Origin: Thermoplasmata archaeon | GTDB lineage: Archaea; Thermoplasmatota; Thermoplasmata; Lutacidiplasmatales; UBA184 | Length of the DNA: 6,789 nt | Reading direction: 5' to 3' | Assembly (NCBI GenBank): GCA_030037695.1 | Contig: JASHQF010000047.1 | Location: 1 to 6,789 of the forward strand | Shown: positions 5,336-6,789 of the stretch, one piece after another | Layout of the letters: every line of letters begins with the position of its first letter | Numbering within the stretch: position 1 is the first letter of the stretch | Notes under the pieces: model-generated | What the model saw: only the letters and a program-made list of their open reading frames with translations | Told to the model about the DNA's origin: nothing | Databases searched by the model: none | Translations under genes and position numbers: made by a program

Positions 5336-6389
5336 GGCGGGCGCCCGGGCTCGATCCTGCCCGCCCGCGACCGGCCTCGGGGCGCGGCAGGCCCCCGAGC
5401 GCTCGGTCCACAAGTTCCCAACGTTCTCCGGGACGGCCGAGCCGATCCCGGATCTCCGCCTTGGAGGCGATCCAGACGAGAGGGTCCGAGGGGTCGGCCG
5501 GGAACGCCGCATGGGCGCGCACGGCGTGGAGGAGCCGGGCCACGCTCGGCAGCGTCGAGGCGCCGATCCTCTTTCGCGAGAAGCCTCCGAGGAGGCTCGC
5601 GATCAGGTCCGAGCCGGAAGGAGCCGCGGGAACGAAGTGGAGGTGGACCCGAGGATGGCGTACGAGCCAGCGACCGACCTCGGGCGTGGCTGGGGCGTAC
5701 AGGTTGCTGATCAGGAGGTGGAGCTCGAGGCCGGGGGAGGTCTCCCGGTCGATCGCCTGGAGGAACCGACGGAACTCCGCCGCCCGGTCCCGATGCGGGG
5801 CCCGGGGGGCCCTCCCTCCGACGGAAGGGGCCCACCGAGCACCTCCGCGGGATCGCGGGTCGACGGCGAACGCCATCGCGCGGTCGGGTGGGGCCAGGTA
5901 GAGCCCGACGACGTCGGTGATCTTCTCCACGAACGACAGCGCCCGGTCCGGCGAGGGGGAGGCTTCGGGCGCTCGGGCCCGGATCCCGTGCGCCTTCCAG
6001 ACCCGCTGCACGGTCGTCTTGCTGACGCCGGTCGCGCGGGCGATGTGACGCGAGGACCAGCGCCCGGCTCCGGCCCCCGACGGGCGACGGGAGGCACGGA
6101 CGATCGCACGGATCGTCGACGTGGGGATCGTGGGGGGCCGCCCGGAACGAGGCGCATCCTCGAGGAGCCCGGGGATCCGGCGGGCCACGAAGCGACGACG
6201 CCAGAGCCCGACCGATGCCGGACTGATCCGGAGTTCGCGCGCGATGGTCTGATTCTCCGCACGTTCCGCCGCGCGCAGGACGATCCGGGCCCGGATCGCC
6301 CACCGAGGGCGAACGCCGCGCTCCCCGGCCCGACGGAGGAGCTCGCGACGCTCCTCCCGGGTCAGGGAGATCGGGGGGGCGCGACGCAT
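5328..6389 (-). CDS. IS630-type transposase-derived protein, predicted catalytically dead (possible domesticated DNA-binding protein)
   Basis: 353 residues. The N-terminal half is standard IS630: LTREERRELL 9-18, a first helix-turn-helix about 43-68 (TIARELRISPASVGLWRRRF), an SGRPP linker 82-86 and a second helix-turn-helix about 110-135 (HIARATGVSKTTVQRVWKAH). The catalytic half aligns by eye to the family's RNase-H-like core: VVGLYLAPP 160-168, VDPRS 176-180, LHLLISN 223-229, ARHP-like VRHPRVHLHF 243-252, and SRKRIG 271-276. The first DDE aspartate is kept (D177, though the usual VDEKS reads VDPRS). The second (LDN) is S228, and the final E is A264. About 30 residues of core between the first two are missing, and third-position G/C dips there (5820-5861). 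Elsewhere in the gene sampled third-position G/C is about 90-95%, so it still looks translated. I see no terminal inverted repeats. It may be a decaying transposase, but retained DNA-binding domains and a clean TATA box suggest a regulator. Confidence 0.72.
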   Translation of the reverse strand: MRRAPPISLTREERRELLRRAGERGVRPRWAIRARIVLRAAERAENQTIARELRISPASVGLWRRRFVARRIPGLLEDAPRSGRPPTIPTSTIRAIVRASRRPSGAGAGRWSSRHIARATGVSKTTVQRVWKAHGIRARAPEASPSPDRALSFVEKITDVVGLYLAPPDRAMAFAVDPRSRGGARWAPSVGGRAPRAPHRDRAAEFRRFLQAIDRETSPGLELHLLISNLYAPATPEVGRWLVRHPRVHLHFVPAAPSGSDLIASLLGGFSRKRIGASTLPSVARLLHAVRAHAAFPADPSDPLVWIASKAEIRDRLGRPGERWELVDRALGGLPRPEAGRGRAGSSPGARQA

Positions 6390-6411
6390 CGGTCCCCCCC
6401 ACGCGGCACCC

Positions 6412-6422
6412 TATAAATTAAG
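6412..6422 (-). promoter_or_regulatory. TATA box of the transposase-derived gene
   Basis: On the minus strand the sequence is CTTAATTTATA, the most AT-rich patch in the window, centred 25-28 bases upstream of the ATG at 6389. This is textbook spacing for an archaeal TATA box with a leaderless transcript, and it supports the chosen start. Confidence 0.65.
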
Positions 6423-6446
6423 TTTCTTAGGGTCCAATCCCGCGCC

Positions 6447-6453
6447 CTTATAG
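6447..6453 (+). promoter_or_regulatory. TATA box (CTTATAG) for the rightward small ORF and membrane protein
   Basis: CTTATAG stands out in GC-rich surroundings, centred about 28 bases before the ATG at 6478. Transcription would start at or next to that ATG, giving a leaderless small ORF, or else a leader of about 160 bases for the gene at 6639. It lies about 30 bases from the oppositely oriented TATA box of the transposase-derived gene. Confidence 0.55.
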
Positions 6454-6477
6454 CCCCCGGCCGCCCCTCTCGCCTCG

Positions 6478-6642
6478 ATGCAGCGGGCGAGCGACCCCCG
6501 CACGACCTCGGACGCCCGAGGCGAGGCGGACCCCCGAACGGAGCGACCGATCGCCGACCCCCCCGCGACGCCCACCGCGGGCCCCGCCCTCGATCGACCG
6601 ATCGGGTTCGCCCCGTCCGAGCCGTCCGGAGGTCGCCGATGA
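6478..6642 (+). CDS. Small 54-residue ORF, possibly a leaderless leader peptide
   Basis: This short ORF begins where a leaderless transcript from the TATA box at 6447-6453 would begin. It ends in TGA overlapping the next ATG (ATGA at 6639-6642). Third-position G/C is high throughout, like the neighbouring genes. The peptide is hydrophilic, rich in Pro, Arg, Asp and Ala, with no membrane segment or known motif; ERPIA and DRPIG form a short repeat encoded by CGACCGATCG at 6544-6553 and again at 6595-6604. It could be a real small protein, a coupling leader for the downstream gene, or simply untranslated leader that happens to be open. GC-rich DNA has few chance stops, so openness alone proves little. 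Confidence 0.4.
   Translation: MQRASDPRTTSDARGEADPRTERPIADPPATPTAGPALDRPIGFAPSEPSGGRR
6628..6633 (+). promoter_or_regulatory. Shine-Dalgarno site GGAGGT before the gene at 6639
   Basis: GGAGGT lies five bases before the ATG at 6639. It is the strongest ribosome-binding site seen in the window; the other starts look leaderless or coupled. It shows that this gene is read from a message with a real leader, consistent with a transcript starting near 6478, and it settles the start choice. Confidence 0.7.
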
Positions 6643-6789
6643 GCGGCACGCCCGCCCCTGCTTCCCCCTCGTCCCCGCCGGCCCCGTCCGCGACGTCGCC
6701 CGCCGCCCCGGCCCCGTTCGTGGTGCGTCGCAAGGCGGGGGGAAGGATCTGGGTCGCCGTGGGCGTCGTGGTCGTCGCCGCGGTCGTCG
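6639..6789 (+). CDS. N-terminus of a membrane-anchored or exported protein, partial
   Basis: Only the first 50 residues are in the window. Residues 1-26 are a low-complexity Pro/Ala/Ser tract, followed by a short basic stretch (RRKAGGR, 30-36) and then a Val/Ala-rich hydrophobic segment from about 37 that is still continuing at the edge. This is the shape of a type II membrane anchor or an uncleaved signal-anchor, with a disordered cytoplasmic tail and the rest of the protein outside the cell, though a cleavable signal cannot be excluded. Archaeal extracellular binding proteins and surface enzymes can start this way, but nothing visible identifies the exported domain. It overlaps the 54-residue ORF by four bases and has its own strong Shine-Dalgarno site. 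Confidence 0.7.
   Translation, partial: MSGTPAPASPSSPPAPSATSPAAPAPFVVRRKAGGRIWVAVGVVVVAAVV

Noticed and set aside
5302..6402. In-frame upstream extension of the NADH dehydrogenase across the transposase-like gene
   Set aside because: The FAD motif belongs within the first 20 residues of the protein, as it is from ATG 5301; the extension is out-of-frame transposase sequence.
5300..6460. A complete IS630 insertion sequence with terminal inverted repeats
   Set aside because: I compared the sequences flanking the transposase-like gene by eye and found no matching terminal repeats or obvious TA target duplication.
6362..6733. Minus-strand open frame of 123 codons over the divergent promoter region
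   Set aside because: It spans two TATA boxes and a good Shine-Dalgarno site on the other strand, and the peptide is low-complexity.
1..6789. CRISPR array, tRNA, rRNA or riboswitch
   Set aside because: No regularly spaced direct repeats, cloverleaf pattern or conserved rRNA stretch was seen; intergenic gaps are too short for a typical riboswitch.

Overview
The window is a very GC-rich (roughly 70% by eye), gene-dense stretch that reads as archaeal. TATA-like AT-rich elements sit about 25-35 bases upstream of several start codons, which fits leaderless or short-leader transcripts. The protein families also fit, notably a class III aminotransferase with a four-cysteine insert. A high-GC Thermoplasmatota-type archaeon is my best guess, but it rests on promoter style and general resemblance, not on a marker gene.

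Layout, left to right: (1) the C-terminal end of a probable PLP-dependent class I/II aminotransferase, cut by the window edge (+). (2) A convergent 94-residue protein (-), unrecognised, with a predicted helical hairpin faintly like RIIa/Dpy-30 dimerisation modules. (3) A two-gene plus-strand operon: a class III PLP aminotransferase and a zinc-dependent, NAD-type alcohol/polyol dehydrogenase, joined by an ATGA overlap. (4) A short convergent junction with a weak hairpin. (5) Three minus-strand genes: an IS630-type transposase-derived protein (furthest right), an FAD-dependent NADH dehydrogenase (NDH-2-like), and a mannose-1-phosphate guanylyltransferase-like sugar nucleotidyltransferase. (6) A divergent promoter region with two TATA boxes, then a small 54-codon ORF overlapping by ATGA the start of a proline/alanine-rich, single-span exported or membrane protein that runs off the window.

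The aminotransferase and dehydrogenase probably act in sequence on an amino compound and its carbonyl/alcohol counterpart; the substrate cannot be told. The NADH dehydrogenase and nucleotidyltransferase are likely co-transcribed but not obviously functionally linked.

The points most worth following are: the transposase-like protein, which keeps both helix-turn-helix regions and a clean promoter but has lost two of three DDE catalytic residues and about 30 residues of the catalytic core, suggesting a domesticated DNA-binding protein; a nearly identical 13-base element (AAGCCTAA[A/G]CTCC) upstream of both the aminotransferase operon and the NADH dehydrogenase; a 26-base inverted repeat between that element and the aminotransferase start; and the small helical-hairpin protein. 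I see no CRISPR array, tRNA, rRNA or intact insertion sequence, and no gene-free stretch longer than about 120 bases.
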